Shown one piece after another: positions 47,022 through 56,501 of a stretch of DNA of 64,000 nt. The DNA lies in assembly GCA_963768415.1 (NCBI GenBank), contig CAVYHX010000006.1, positions 1-64,000 on the forward strand. The letters run 5' to 3'. Each line of letters begins with the position of its first letter. Position 1 is the first letter of the stretch. This DNA is from CAVYHX01 sp963768415. Lineage in GTDB: Bacteria > Pseudomonadota > Gammaproteobacteria > UBA9214. A model generated the notes under the pieces. It had not been told where the DNA came from and searched no databases. It saw nothing but the letters and a program-made list of their open reading frames with translations. The translations under genes and the position numbers were made by a program.

Positions 47022-48209
47022 ATGAGCAGCAAAGAACAGTGGTTATTGCCGGAAGGTATTGAGGAGGTCCTGCCACCCGCTGCCTGGCGGCTCGAGTGCG
47101 CGCGCCGCGAGTTGCTGGACCTGTTTTCGCGCTGGGGCTACGTGTTGATCATGCCGCCCCTGCTCGAATATCTGGAATCGCTGTTGACCGGTGCCGGGAC
47201 TGACCTCGACCTGCAGACGTTCAAGGTGACAGACCAGGTCAGCGGCCGTATGCTGGGGCTGCGCGCCGATATGACACCACAGGCCGCGCGTATCGATGCA
47301 CATCCGTTGAAGCGCGAAGCCCCGTCCCGGTTGTGCTACATGGGTTCAGTTCTGCGTACCCGCTCCGACGGGTTCGGCGGCTCACGCAGTCCGCTGCAGG
47401 TCGGGGCCGAGCTGTTCGGGCATGCGGGTGTCGAGAGCGATGTCGAGATCCTGTCGCTGGTGCTGGCGACGCTCGCGCATATGGAAATAGCTGATGTGCA
47501 CCTGGATCTTGGTCATGTCGGTATTTTCCGCGGACTGGCGCGCGAGGCAGGCCTGTCGGTCGTGCAGGAAAATGACCTGTTCGAGGCGCTGCAGCGCAAG
47601 GCATCAGCAGAAATCGATGCCATACTGACAGCCGGTCCGGGAACCGGTGTTCAGCGCGAGCGCCTGGCCATGCTGGCCCGACTGAATGGCGGCAGCGAAG
47701 TACTCGATACCGCGCGTGAACGGTTCGCCGGGGCCAGTGCCGAGGTAATATCGGCACTGGATAACCTGTCTGCGATCGCCACTGTAGTCCGTGAGCGGGC
47801 CGGCGCGGCAGCACTGTTTTTCGATCTCGCTGAATTGCGCGCTTATAAATACCAGACCGGTATGGTGTTCGCCGTCTATGTACCGGGCAGCGGACAGGAG
47901 ATCGCGCGCGGCGGACGCTATGACGATATTGGCAAGGACTTTGGACGCGCGCGGCCGGCGACGGGTTTCAGTACCGATCTGAAAACGCTGATGGACCTGA
48001 GTCAGCGCAATTTCGGCAGTCAGGACGGCGGCATCTTTGCACCCGGGGACGCTGATCCGGCGCTGTTTGCTGCAATACAGCGATTGCGCGCCTCCGGTGA
48101 GCGGGTGGTTGTCGCGCTGCCGGGGCAGAAGGCCGGCGCCGCCGGGATGGATTGTGACCGGGTGCTGGTAAAAGAGAAGGATAACTGGGTTGTCGAGCCC
48201 GTTAATTAA
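47022..48209 (+). CDS. hisZ: ATP phosphoribosyltransferase regulatory subunit HisZ
   Basis: A 395-residue HisS paralogue without aminoacylation activity that partners short-form HisG in histidine biosynthesis. It starts EQWLLPEGIEEVLPPAAWRLE, keeps the class II fold (GLRADMTPQAARIDAH, RLCYMGSVLRT), and has ARGGRYDDIGKDFGRARPATGFS in place of the HisS histidine loops. It lies between yjeT and purA as usual. Confidence 0.95.
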   Translation: MSSKEQWLLPEGIEEVLPPAAWRLECARRELLDLFSRWGYVLIMPPLLEYLESLLTGAGTDLDLQTFKVTDQVSGRMLGLRADMTPQAARIDAHPLKREAPSRLCYMGSVLRTRSDGFGGSRSPLQVGAELFGHAGVESDVEILSLVLATLAHMEIADVHLDLGHVGIFRGLAREAGLSVVQENDLFEALQRKASAEIDAILTAGPGTGVQRERLAMLARLNGGSEVLDTARERFAGASAEVISALDNLSAIATVVRERAGAAALFFDLAELRAYKYQTGMVFAVYVPGSGQEIARGGRYDDIGKDFGRARPATGFSTDLKTLMDLSQRNFGSQDGGIFAPGDADPALFAAIQRLRASGERVVVALPGQKAGAAGMDCDRVLVKEKDNWVVEPVN

Positions 48210-48263
48210 CCAATGTTCAGGTAAACCGGAAAGCGCCGGAGAAGCTTTGATTAATCGAAATGT

Positions 48264-48328
48264 TCTTGTCATTGCGAGCGCAGCATGGCGATGACGAATG
48301 AATCATGGATTCCACAGGCTTTCCTCAC
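48264..48328. repeat. Dispersed intergenic repeat, copy 2
   Basis: Begins TTCTTGTCATTGCGAGCGC and contains CAGGCTTTCCT, matching the repeat at 41892-41952. It lies in the 164-base gap between hisZ and purA. Confidence 0.6.
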
Positions 48329-48373
48329 TGGTTCCGGTTAAATATTTTTTTACTATACAAAGAGAGCAACTGA

Positions 48374-49666
48374 ATGGGCAAGAATGTTGTTGTCATCGGT
48401 ACCCAGTGGGGCGACGAGGGCAAAGGTAAGGTCGTTGACCTGTTGACGGAACGGGCATCCGCCGTGGTGCGGTTTCAGGGCGGGCACAATGCCGGACATA
48501 CACTGGTCATTGATGGCAACAAGACCGTCCTGCATCTGATCCCCTCGGGTATCCTCAGGGACAATGTCAGGTGTCTGATCGGGAACGGGGTGGTGTTGTC
48601 ACCCGCTGCGCTGCTGGAGGAAATTGCGATGCTTGCAGCGGCCGGGGTGCCGGCGCGCGAGCGTCTCGGCATCAGCGAGTCGTGTGCATTAATCCTGCCC
48701 TATCATATTGCACTCGATCAGGCACGCGAGGCCGCGCGCGGCAACAAGGCAATCGGCACAACCGGTCGGGGTATCGGCCCGGCCTATGAAGACAAGGTGT
48801 CGCGCCGCGGTCTGCGGCTCGGTGAACTGCTCGACCCGGATCTCTTCCGGGAACGTTTGCGGGAAGTGATGGAGTACCACAACCACGCCCTGGTGCATTA
48901 CTTCAAGGCAAAGCCGGTAGACTACGAACAGGTGCTTGAAGAGGCCCTCGCACAGGGTGAACAGATTGCACCGATGGTCGCGGATATCCCAGGTCTGTTG
49001 CACGCACTGCGCGCGGACGGCAAGCATATCCTGTTCGAAGGCGCGCAGGGTGCCCTGCTGGATATCGATCATGGCACCTATCCGTATGTCACCTCATCGA
49101 CCACTACGGCGGGCGGTGCCGCCAGCGGCAGTGGAGTCGGACCCTGCGATCTGGATTATGTCCTGGGTATCGTCAAGGCCTACACTACACGCGTCGGCGC
49201 CGGGCCTTTCCCCACCGAACTGTTTGATGCGGATGGCCGGCATCTGGGTGAAAAGGGTCATGAGTTCGGTGCGACGACCGGGCGGCAGCGCCGCTGCGGC
49301 TGGCTCGATTGCGTTGCCTTGCGGCGCTCGCTGGCGATCAACAGCGTAACCGGTATCTGCATTACCAAGCTGGATGTACTGGATGGTCTGGAAACCCTTA
49401 AAATTGCGGTTTCCTACCGGCTGGATGGCAACACTACCACGGTCCCGCCTGTCGGTGCCGACCGTTTCGAACGCTGTGAGCCTGAGTATATCGAGATGCC
49501 CGGATGGACGGAATCCACTGCCGGGGTGAAGAGCCTTGACGAGCTGCCCGCGGCGGCTCGGGCCTATCTGAAGAAAATCGAGGAGCTGTGCAACAAACCG
49601 ATTGATATTGTTTCCACCGGTCCGGACCGTACCGAGACTATTGTGCTCAGGCATCCGTTCGAGTGA
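48374..49666 (+). CDS. purA: Adenylosuccinate synthetase
   Basis: A 430-residue GTP-dependent enzyme that joins IMP and aspartate in AMP synthesis. The P-loop GTQWGDEGKGK (9-19), the IMP loop RFQGGHNAGHT, TTGRGIGPAYEDK and FGATTGRQRRCGWLD are all present. The gene is intact and followed by tRNA-Leu on the other strand. Confidence 0.97.
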   Translation: MGKNVVVIGTQWGDEGKGKVVDLLTERASAVVRFQGGHNAGHTLVIDGNKTVLHLIPSGILRDNVRCLIGNGVVLSPAALLEEIAMLAAAGVPARERLGISESCALILPYHIALDQAREAARGNKAIGTTGRGIGPAYEDKVSRRGLRLGELLDPDLFRERLREVMEYHNHALVHYFKAKPVDYEQVLEEALAQGEQIAPMVADIPGLLHALRADGKHILFEGAQGALLDIDHGTYPYVTSSTTTAGGAASGSGVGPCDLDYVLGIVKAYTTRVGAGPFPTELFDADGRHLGEKGHEFGATTGRQRRCGWLDCVALRRSLAINSVTGICITKLDVLDGLETLKIAVSYRLDGNTTTVPPVGADRFERCEPEYIEMPGWTESTAGVKSLDELPAAARAYLKKIEELCNKPIDIVSTGPDRTETIVLRHPFE

Positions 49667-49720
49667 GGCGGGGGTTGTCTGGTCGTGCACGGCGGAGCGG
49701 GTCTTTCGGGAGGTTTAAAA

Positions 49721-49807
49721 TGGTGCCGAGGAGAGGACTTGAACCTCCACTGGGTTACCCCAACTAGCACCTGAAGCTAGCGCGTCTACCAATTTCGCCA
49801 CCTCGGC
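49721..49807 (-). tRNA. tRNA-Leu (CAG)
   Basis: An 87-base tRNA with encoded CCA on the minus strand. The acceptor stem GCCGAGG pairs with CCTCGGC. The anticodon stem CTAGC/GCTAG encloses the loop TTCAGGT, giving anticodon CAG. A long variable arm (TTGGGGTAACCCA), as in leucine tRNAs, precedes the T arm GAGGTTCAAGTCCTC. tRNA-Leu next to rnr is common in gammaproteobacteria. Confidence 0.96.
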
Positions 49808-49921
49808 CGTGCTACAAAACAGTCTGGAGCTGTCTCGAGAGCCGCGAACTCTACCGCTTGATATATATCTTGTCAATTTAACCTGCCTGAAAGCACACTA
49901 TGGCCTCTATTGCACATATCC

Positions 49922-52195
49922 ATGACTATGAACAGAAAAAAGAAAACTAAATCGGGCACTCCGCGCAAACATGATCCGCATGCCGGGCGCGAGGCTGCGC
50001 GCTACGAGCAGCCGATTGCCAGCCGTGAGCTGATCCTCGAGGTCATTGAAGAAGCAGAGCACCCGGTTAACCGTGAAGACATGGAAGAGCTGCTCGGGAT
50101 CGGGAAACAGGACGCCGACAGTGTGGAGGCCTTGCGGCGCCGTCTGAATGCGATGATCCGGGACGGTCAGCTGGTTAAAAACCGGCGCGGCTGTTATGCG
50201 CAGGCAGACCAGTTTGACCTGGTCCGGGGCCGTGTAATAGGGCATGCGGACGGTTTCGGTTTCCTGGCGACCGATGACGATGGCGGCGATGTCTATCTTT
50301 CGGCACGCGAAATGCGTTCCGTCATGCATGGTGATCGGGTGATGGCGCGCATCACCGGCAGGGACCGCCGCGACCGCCGTGAAGGTCAGATAGTCGATAT
50401 TCTGGAACGCGGGACCGAGTCGCTGGTGGGGCGCTTCTACAGCGAGAGTGGTGTGAATTTTGTCGTCCCGGACAGCAAGCGAATTCCCCGGGATATTGCC
50501 GTGCCGGCAGACCAGACGGGTGGGGCTCGCCATGGCCAGATCGTGACGATTGCACTCATTGAGCAGCCGGGCAAGCACACGCCGCCAGTCGGCCGCGTGG
50601 TCGAGGTGCTGGGCGATCATATGGCGCCGGGCATGGAAATCGATATTGCCATTCGCAGCAATTCCGTACCCGAGGCCTGGCCGCCCGAGGTTGAAGACGA
50701 TATCGGTGCGTTCGGCACGGACGTTCCGGAACAGGCCAAGCAGGGGCGCGTAGACCTGCGCGACCTGCCACTGGTGACCATTGATGGCGCAGATGCGCGC
50801 GATTTCGATGACGCGGTCTATTGCGACCCGACCCCGGGAGGCTGGCGTCTGCTGGTGGCCATTGCCGATGTCTCCCATTACGTCAGTCCGGGCACGGCGC
50901 TCGATCACGAAGCCTACAAGCGCGGCAACTCGGTGTATTTCCCGGAGCGGGTGATTCCGATGTTGCCGGAGGTGCTGTCCAATGGATTGTGTTCCCTGAA
51001 TCCCGAAGTCGATCGCCTGTGCATGGTATGCGAGATAATCATCAACACGGACGGCAAGCTGGTGCGGTCGAAGTTTATCGATGGCGTGATGCGTTCGCAC
51101 GCCCGGCTGACCTATAGCGAAGTCGCCGCAATCCTGGTGGATCGGGATGAAACGGCGCGCCGGCAGCGCGCGCCCCTGGTACCGCACCTCGAAGAGTTGT
51201 ACCGACTGTACAAGGTACTGCGCAAGGCGCGCAGCAAGCGCGGGGCGATCGATTTCGAAACCACGGAAACACGTATCGTGTTCGGCGAGAATCGCAAGAT
51301 TGAACAGATCGTACCGCTGGAACGCAATGACGCGCACAAGATCATCGAGGAATGCATGATTGCCGCCAATGTGGCGGCCGCCCGATTACTGGAGCGGCAT
51401 AAGATGCCGACCCTGTATCGCGTGCACGCACGGCCGGCCGGAGAGAAGGTCGCTGACCTGCAGGAGTTCCTGAACGAACTCGGGCTGGGGTTGCGCGGCG
51501 GCAGCAGTCCGACGGCGAAAGACTACTCTGTGGTCCTGGAAATGGCCCGCGACCGGCCGGACGAGCATTTAATCAACACCGTACTGCTGCGTTCCATGCC
51601 ACGCGCACAATACAGTCCCGACAATATCGGGCACTTCGGGCTGGCCCACGACCACTACACGCATTTCACTTCCCCCATCCGGCGCTACCCGGACCTGCTG
51701 GTGCACCGTGCGCTGCGTCATGTGACAAGCGGCGGGAAGCCGCAGGATTTTGCCAGTACCCTTACCGATATTGCCGAATATGGCGATCATTGCTCAATGA
51801 CGGAGCGGCGCGCAGACGATGCCACACGGGATGCGATCGACTGGCTGAAGTGTGAATATATGCTGGACAAGGTCGGCGAGGTCTACCGGGGCATTATAAG
51901 CAGTGTCACTTCCTTCGGCATTTTTGTAGAATTGCAGCAGATTTACGTGGAGGGTCTGGTCCACGTGACCGCGCTGGGTAACGATTATTACCACTTCGAT
52001 CCGACAAAGCACTGGCTGATCGGCGAGCGCAGCAACCGGATCTTCCGCCTGGGTGATCAGCTGGATGTGAAGGTGGTACAGGTCAACCTGGATGAGCGCA
52101 AAATAGATTTTGAACTGAGCCGGAAGGATTCGGTCTTAACGAAACGCAAACAGAAGGGGCGGCGCAAGCAGTCCTCGAGGAGAAAAAGCAGATGA
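49922..52195 (+). CDS. rnr: Ribonuclease R
   Basis: A 757-residue 3'-5' exoribonuclease for structured RNA. Domains in order: an N-terminal HTH (about 25-85), cold-shock domains (RVIGHADGFGFLATDDDGGDVYL), an RNB catalytic domain with the acidic cluster DGADARDFDDAVYC (about 283-296), an S1 domain (about 655-740), and a basic tail (KRKQKGRRKQSSRRKS). The ATG at 49922 is chosen; ATG at 49928 is equally possible. Its stop overlaps the start of the next gene. Confidence 0.95.
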   Translation: MTMNRKKKTKSGTPRKHDPHAGREAARYEQPIASRELILEVIEEAEHPVNREDMEELLGIGKQDADSVEALRRRLNAMIRDGQLVKNRRGCYAQADQFDLVRGRVIGHADGFGFLATDDDGGDVYLSAREMRSVMHGDRVMARITGRDRRDRREGQIVDILERGTESLVGRFYSESGVNFVVPDSKRIPRDIAVPADQTGGARHGQIVTIALIEQPGKHTPPVGRVVEVLGDHMAPGMEIDIAIRSNSVPEAWPPEVEDDIGAFGTDVPEQAKQGRVDLRDLPLVTIDGADARDFDDAVYCDPTPGGWRLLVAIADVSHYVSPGTALDHEAYKRGNSVYFPERVIPMLPEVLSNGLCSLNPEVDRLCMVCEIIINTDGKLVRSKFIDGVMRSHARLTYSEVAAILVDRDETARRQRAPLVPHLEELYRLYKVLRKARSKRGAIDFETTETRIVFGENRKIEQIVPLERNDAHKIIEECMIAANVAAARLLERHKMPTLYRVHARPAGEKVADLQEFLNELGLGLRGGSSPTAKDYSVVLEMARDRPDEHLINTVLLRSMPRAQYSPDNIGHFGLAHDHYTHFTSPIRRYPDLLVHRALRHVTSGGKPQDFASTLTDIAEYGDHCSMTERRADDATRDAIDWLKCEYMLDKVGEVYRGIISSVTSFGIFVELQQIYVEGLVHVTALGNDYYHFDPTKHWLIGERSNRIFRLGDQLDVKVVQVNLDERKIDFELSRKDSVLTKRKQKGRRKQSSRRKSR

Positions 52196-52869
52196 GTATG
52201 GGAAAAGTGATATTGCCGGTAATCGTTGTCGCCACACTGGCAGGCTGTGCGGCGGATGATCCGAATAAACGCACCAAGAGCGGTGCCGCGATCGGTGCGG
52301 TAGTGGGCGCGGTGCTCGGTCATCAAATGAATGACGACTCGGGCAAATTTGTCGGTGCGGCTGTCGGTGCCCTTGCCGGCGCAGGTGTCGGCCGCTACAT
52401 GGACAACCAGCAACGGGAATTCGAAGCGGCACTCGCCGAGGAGACGCGCCTGCACCAGATCGAAATTCAGCGCATGGAAGACGATCTCATCAAGATCAAC
52501 CTCTCCAATGAAGTGTCCTTCGATTTTGACAGCGCCACGCTCAAGCCGTCCTTCCTGTCGTCCCTGGACAAGGTGGCGCAGGTGCTCAACCGTTACCAGA
52601 CCAGCATTGTGCACGTAATCGGCCATACCGACAGCACCGGTTCGGAAGAATACAACCAGCGGTTGTCGGAACGCCGCGCATTGAGTGTCAGCTCCTATTT
52701 TCAAAGTCAGGGTGTTCTGGCCAGCCGCCTGCGTACGGAAGGGCGTGGTGAAAGCGAGCCACGTGATACCAATGCCACCGAGGCCGGGCGCCAGCTCAAC
52801 CGCCGGGTGGAACTGATCATCAAGCCGATCGTGGAAGGGCAGGAGTCCAGCGCCTACCAGACACCCTGA
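52192..52869 (+). CDS. OmpA-family lipoprotein with glycine-zipper (YiaD-like)
   Basis: A 225-residue lipoprotein with lipobox TLAGC (C19). A glycine-zipper segment (GAAIGAVVGAVLGHQ, VGAAVGALAGAGVG; about 32-65) is followed by a C-terminal OmpA peptidoglycan-binding domain (NEVSFDFDSATLKPSF, VIGHTDSTGSEEYNQRLSERRA). It overlaps rnr by four bases (ATGA) and precedes rlmB. Likely role: anchoring the outer membrane to the cell wall. Confidence 0.9.
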   Translation: MSMGKVILPVIVVATLAGCAADDPNKRTKSGAAIGAVVGAVLGHQMNDDSGKFVGAAVGALAGAGVGRYMDNQQREFEAALAEETRLHQIEIQRMEDDLIKINLSNEVSFDFDSATLKPSFLSSLDKVAQVLNRYQTSIVHVIGHTDSTGSEEYNQRLSERRALSVSSYFQSQGVLASRLRTEGRGESEPRDTNATEAGRQLNRRVELIIKPIVEGQESSAYQTP

Positions 52870-52898
52870 CAGGCGTGATTGCCAGCTGAACGCCGCGC

Positions 52899-53669
52899 AT
52901 GGCGCAGACCGAAACAGTCTATGGCCTGCATGCGGTCACAAGCGTGCTTGCCAATGACGCGGTTCATGTCAGCACCATTGCTGTGCTGGACAGTCGCGAC
53001 GATGAGCGCCTGGGACAAATAGTGGCGGCGGCTGATGCCGCGGGTGTACAGATACAGCGCCTGCCCCGCAAGGCGCTCGACGCGATGCTGCCGGGTGGCG
53101 CCCGGCATCAGGGTGTCATTGCGACCCTGCAGAGGGCCACGCAACCGCATGAGCGTGACCTGCCGGCATTTCTCCAGGCGATCGATGGCCCCGCGTTTCT
53201 GCTGGTGCTGGACGGTATCCAGGATCCGCATAATTTTGGTGCCTGCCTGCGCAGTGCCGATGCTGCCGGCGTACATGCCGTCATCGTGCCACGAGATCGT
53301 GCCGTCGGGATCACCCCAGTAGTGCGTAAGGTCGCCAGCGGCGCCGTGGATTCTGTCCCGGTTTTTACCGTCACCAACCTGGCACGTGTGCTGCGTCAGT
53401 TGCGCGCAGCGGGCATCTGGGTCTATGGCGCCAGTGACAGCGCCGGACAGGATATCTATGCCACTGACCTGCAAGGCCCGCTGGCGCTGGTGCTGGGTGC
53501 CGAGGGCAAGGGGCTGCGGCGGCTGACCCGGGAGCACTGCGATGCCCTGCTGGCAATTCCCATGGCCGGGCAGGTCACGAGTCTGAATGTCTCTGTCGCC
53601 GCCGGGATCATGCTCTACGAGGCGCGCCGTCAGCGGCTGGTGCGGCCCGGTCCACCCGGGACACCTTAA
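52899..53669 (+). CDS. rlmB: 23S rRNA (guanosine2251-2'-O)-methyltransferase RlmB
   Basis: A 256-residue SPOUT (TrmH-family) methyltransferase. An N-terminal substrate-binding domain (VYGLHAVTSVLANDA, GARHQGVIATL) is followed by the knotted domain: LVLDGIQDPHNFGACLRSADAAGVHAVI, LALVLGAEGKGLRRLTRE and PMAGQVTSLNVSVAAGIMLYE. The rnr-rlmB-rpsF order is conserved. Confidence 0.96.
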   Translation: MAQTETVYGLHAVTSVLANDAVHVSTIAVLDSRDDERLGQIVAAADAAGVQIQRLPRKALDAMLPGGARHQGVIATLQRATQPHERDLPAFLQAIDGPAFLLVLDGIQDPHNFGACLRSADAAGVHAVIVPRDRAVGITPVVRKVASGAVDSVPVFTVTNLARVLRQLRAAGIWVYGASDSAGQDIYATDLQGPLALVLGAEGKGLRRLTREHCDALLAIPMAGQVTSLNVSVAAGIMLYEARRQRLVRPGPPGTP

Positions 53670-53725
53670 CTATCTGGATAATATAAATTTTGGCTTTTCC
53701 CCATATCGAGTGGGTAAATTACCGT

Positions 53726-53870
53726 TGTAGGGCCGAATTCACTTGTGCCCGGCGCTTTATCGGGTATTCGGCCAAGAGCTGCATCTGGATGACAGATCAC
53801 GATGAAACACCGCTGGTCGAATGAATTCGACCCTACAGGTTTGATTGAGTAGGGCCGAATTCATTCGGCC
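53726..53870. repeat. Second palindromic repeat family, three copies
   Basis: Copies at 53726-53772 (TGTAGGGCCGAATTC ... ATTCGGCC), 53815-53837 (inverted, GTCGAATGAATTCGACCC) and 53849-53870 (GTAGGGCCGAATTCATTCGG). They share the TGTAGG edge with the REP family but have a different AT-containing palindrome. They fill part of the 451-base rlmB-rpsF gap. Confidence 0.75.
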
Positions 53871-54072
53871 AACAACCTTGCCAGCAGAAGGCATGCGGCG
53901 CGTCTGAATTGATTACGTTGCCCACTCAATCAGGGGAAGATCCTGAATATTAAGCTTCCAGCAGGCTGTGGCAGCCGATTTCCACCTGCAGTCCACCGGG
54001 CAATTGCATCCACCCACCGCCTCACGTAAAATGCGCGCTCTTTTAAGCAGTTAATTAAAAAATCAGTTAACT

Positions 54073-54113
54073 CCTTGCCTGCTGCATTGACAGCAGGCTG
54101 CCAAACCACAAGG
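54073..54113 (+). promoter_or_regulatory. Predicted S6:S18-binding leader structure of the rpsF operon
   Basis: Just before rpsF, an outer stem CCTTG/CAAGG encloses a hairpin CCTGCTG/CAGCAGG and an unpaired CTGCCAAACCA segment. Two nested stems with a C-rich internal loop resemble the known autoregulatory mRNA motif bound by the S6:S18 complex. Pairings were assigned by eye. Confidence 0.5.
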
Positions 54114-54120
54114 GGTCTTT

Positions 54121-54570
54121 ATGAGACATTACGAAATCGTGTTTCTGGTCCACCCTGGCCAGAGTGAGCAGGTACCCGCCATGATCGATCGCTATCGCAA
54201 TACGATCGAGTCCAGCGGTGGTGCGATCCATCGCCTGGAAGACTGGGGCCGTCGCCAGCTGGCCTATCCGATTCAAAAACTGCACAAGGCGCACTACGTG
54301 CTGATGAATATCGAGTGCGGTACTGCGGCCCTGGAAGAACTGACAAGTGCCTTCCGTTTCAACGATGCTGTTATAAGAAATATGGTCATCAGCCGCAAGG
54401 AGGCCATTACCGAGGATTCCTTGCTGATAAAGAAGGCCGAGGAGAAGCGGGAACGCGAGACGCCGGAAGGGGTTGCAGCAACGAGCGTTGCCGAACCCGA
54501 AGCTGCAAAACCGGCGCCGGCGGCTGCTGAAGAGACTGCGGAGCAGGAATCAGCTGCTACTCCGGAATAA
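54121..54570 (+). CDS. rpsF: 30S ribosomal protein S6
   Basis: A 149-residue S6 protein. MRHYEIVFLVHPGQSEQVP, the GAIHRLEDWGRRQLAYPIQKLHKAHYVLMN core and FNDAVIRNMVI are standard. A tail from about residue 110 is rich in Ala and Glu, as in species where S6 is modified by RimK. It starts eight bases after the predicted leader structure and heads the rpsF-rpsR-DUF2232-rplI operon. Confidence 0.96.
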   Translation: MRHYEIVFLVHPGQSEQVPAMIDRYRNTIESSGGAIHRLEDWGRRQLAYPIQKLHKAHYVLMNIECGTAALEELTSAFRFNDAVIRNMVISRKEAITEDSLLIKKAEEKRERETPEGVAATSVAEPEAAKPAPAAAEETAEQESAATPE

Positions 54571-54602
54571 CATACGATTCAAGTAATCCAAGGAATATAC
54601 TC

Positions 54603-54827
54603 ATGGCAAGATATTTTCGTCGACGCAAATTCTGTCGTTTTACCGCTGAAGGCACCAAAGAAATCGATTACAAGGACCTTGGCGTGCTGAAACAATACGT
54701 TACCGAGACGGGCAAGATCGTACCCAGCCGGATTACCGGTACCAAGGCCAGGTACCAGCGTCAGCTGTCGACTGCGATCAAGCGCGCACGTTATTTGTCG
54801 CTGTTGCCATACTGCGACTCGCACTAG
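54603..54827 (+). CDS. rpsR: 30S ribosomal protein S18
   Basis: A 74-residue S18, the partner of S6 on the 30S platform. ARYFRRRKFCRFTAEG, DYKDLGVLKQYVTETGKIVPSRITGTKARYQRQL and AIKRARYLSLLPYCDSH are nearly invariant. It lies 32 bases after rpsF. Confidence 0.97.
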   Translation: MARYFRRRKFCRFTAEGTKEIDYKDLGVLKQYVTETGKIVPSRITGTKARYQRQLSTAIKRARYLSLLPYCDSH

Positions 54828-54875
54828 GGGTCACGGGCGTTGCCTGAATCCGGACGGGGCCGACGGATTCTACCG

Positions 54876-55806
54876 ATGAATGCACTGGCCGGCTTTATCG
54901 TCAGCGGTCGCTGGCAGGCGCTGCTGGTCACAACCGCAAGCGGAATCGTGGCGTTTATGCTGCCGCCGTTCAGCAGCGTTCTGAATTACCTGGGTGCCGC
55001 GGCAGTTGCGCTCGTGACGCTGCATCTCGGATTGATGCAGGGGTTGCAGACGTTGCTGGCCGCCTCTGCGCTGACGCTGTTGTTTTATCAGCTGGCAGGA
55101 ATTCAGTCCGCAGTCGTGCTGGTGCTGGTCCTGTTGCTGCTCTTGGTTTCCCTGCTGGCTGGCCAGCGCGGTGCTGCGCCAGACGCTGAACCTGGGCCAT
55201 GCGCTGAAGACGGCCACTGTGCTGGGGATCAGCCTGTTGTTGATGGTGTACGCGGTCTATGGTGATCCGGCACCGTGGTGGCTTGAACGCCTGCAGCAGT
55301 TCGAGGCGGCGATGAACGATGCCGGGATTGCTACGCAGGCCGTCTCCGGCAGCCACATGCTGGAACAGCTGTCAGCGTTGCTGACCGGAATGGTACTGGC
55401 CTCGCTGGTACTGGGCATTATCGCAAGCCTGCTGCTGGCGCGCTGGTGGCAGTCACTGGTAGTGCATCCCGGAGGTTTCAGGGAAGAGTTTTTTGAATTA
55501 CGGCTGGGCCAGTGGTCCGGCCTGCTAACACTGACGGTGATGCTGCTGGGCCAGTTTACCCGCGGCACCGGCAGCGAATTATTGATCCAGCTGGCGATGG
55601 TTATGCTGGTGCCTTATCTGTTTACCGGGCTGGCTGTTATTCACAGCATCGTAAGCAGGGCAGGGCGCGGGCGCGGCTGGCTGATTGCGCTGTACGTAGC
55701 AATGGCGTTCCTGCCGCAGGCGATGTTGTTGCTGGCAGGTGGCGGTTTGCTGGATACCTGGCTGGATTTCCGCCGCCGGCTGACCCGCAATGGACGCAAC
55801 ACTTAA
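54876..55806 (+). pseudogene. DUF2232 multi-pass membrane protein, one frameshift
   Basis: A predicted inner-membrane protein of about 310 residues that occupies the rpsR-rplI gap in many gammaproteobacteria. The first segment (MNALAGFIVSGRWQALLV) has three or four hydrophobic helices up to LLLLLVSLLAG. A shift near 55163 then moves the sense to ASAVLRQTLNLGHALKTATVLG, which continues with further helices to the stop at 55806. Function unknown. Confidence 0.82.
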
Positions 55807-55841
55807 CACTGAAGATGAGCGATTAAACAGAGGTTGTCACA

Positions 55842-56303
55842 ATGGAAATCATCCTGCTTGAGAAAATAGACAATCTTGGCGCCCTGGGCGACAAGGTGAA
55901 TGTAAAATCCGGTTACGGCCGTAACTTCCTGATACCTCAAGGCAAGGCAGCCCCGGCGACGCCGGATAATATCGCCGAGTTCGAGGCCAGGCGTGCCGAG
56001 CTGGAACAGGCGGCTGCGGAGGCCCTGGCAGCGGCGCAGACACGGGGTGAAAGACTGGACGGGCTGACGATTACGATCGCAGCCAGGGCGGGGGAAGAAG
56101 GCAAGCTGTTCGGCTCGGTTGGGACTGCGGATATTGCGCATGCCCTGAATGATGCCGGGGTTACAGTGGAGCGCAATGAAGTCCGCCTGCCGACGGGAGC
56201 CTTTCGCCAGGTGGGTGAATTCGACGTGCAGATACACCTGCACTCGGATATCAATACGACCGTGAAACTGGTTATTGAAGCCGAAAAATCAAATTCGCTC
56301 TAA
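55842..56303 (+). CDS. rplI: 50S ribosomal protein L9
   Basis: A 153-residue L9. The N-terminal rRNA-binding domain (MEIILLEKIDNLGALGDKV, KSGYGRNFLIPQGKA), the long connecting helix (about 45-75) and the C-terminal domain (EGKLFGSVGTADIAHAL, VRLPTGAFRQVGEFDVQIHLH) are all present. It is the last gene of the rpsF operon. Confidence 0.97.
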   Translation: MEIILLEKIDNLGALGDKVNVKSGYGRNFLIPQGKAAPATPDNIAEFEARRAELEQAAAEALAAAQTRGERLDGLTITIAARAGEEGKLFGSVGTADIAHALNDAGVTVERNEVRLPTGAFRQVGEFDVQIHLHSDINTTVKLVIEAEKSNSL

Positions 56304-56501
56304 ACATATTCGGCAAGTTGTTGTAAAGGAACAAGGAAGCAGGCTGCTGCATTGACAGACTGCAACTGGCCGTTTGTGTTGCATGCAGAGACGCATACTG
56401 AACACAGTAATACAAGATGTTTTTATTGTGCGTTTGTGCTATTTATTCTCCTTCAGATTGCCATCCGGCAAGCGCAGACTTGCAACATAACCAGATTATA
56501 A

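Noticed and set aside
49907..51337. 476-residue minus-strand frame opposite rnr
   Set aside because: Shadow of RNase R, which has full domain support on the plus strand.
56304..56501. Second S6:S18-like structure before dnaB, because CTGCTGCATTGACAG recurs at about 56344
   Set aside because: The pairing partner is imperfect (GACTGC instead of CAGCAGG) and there is no outer stem.
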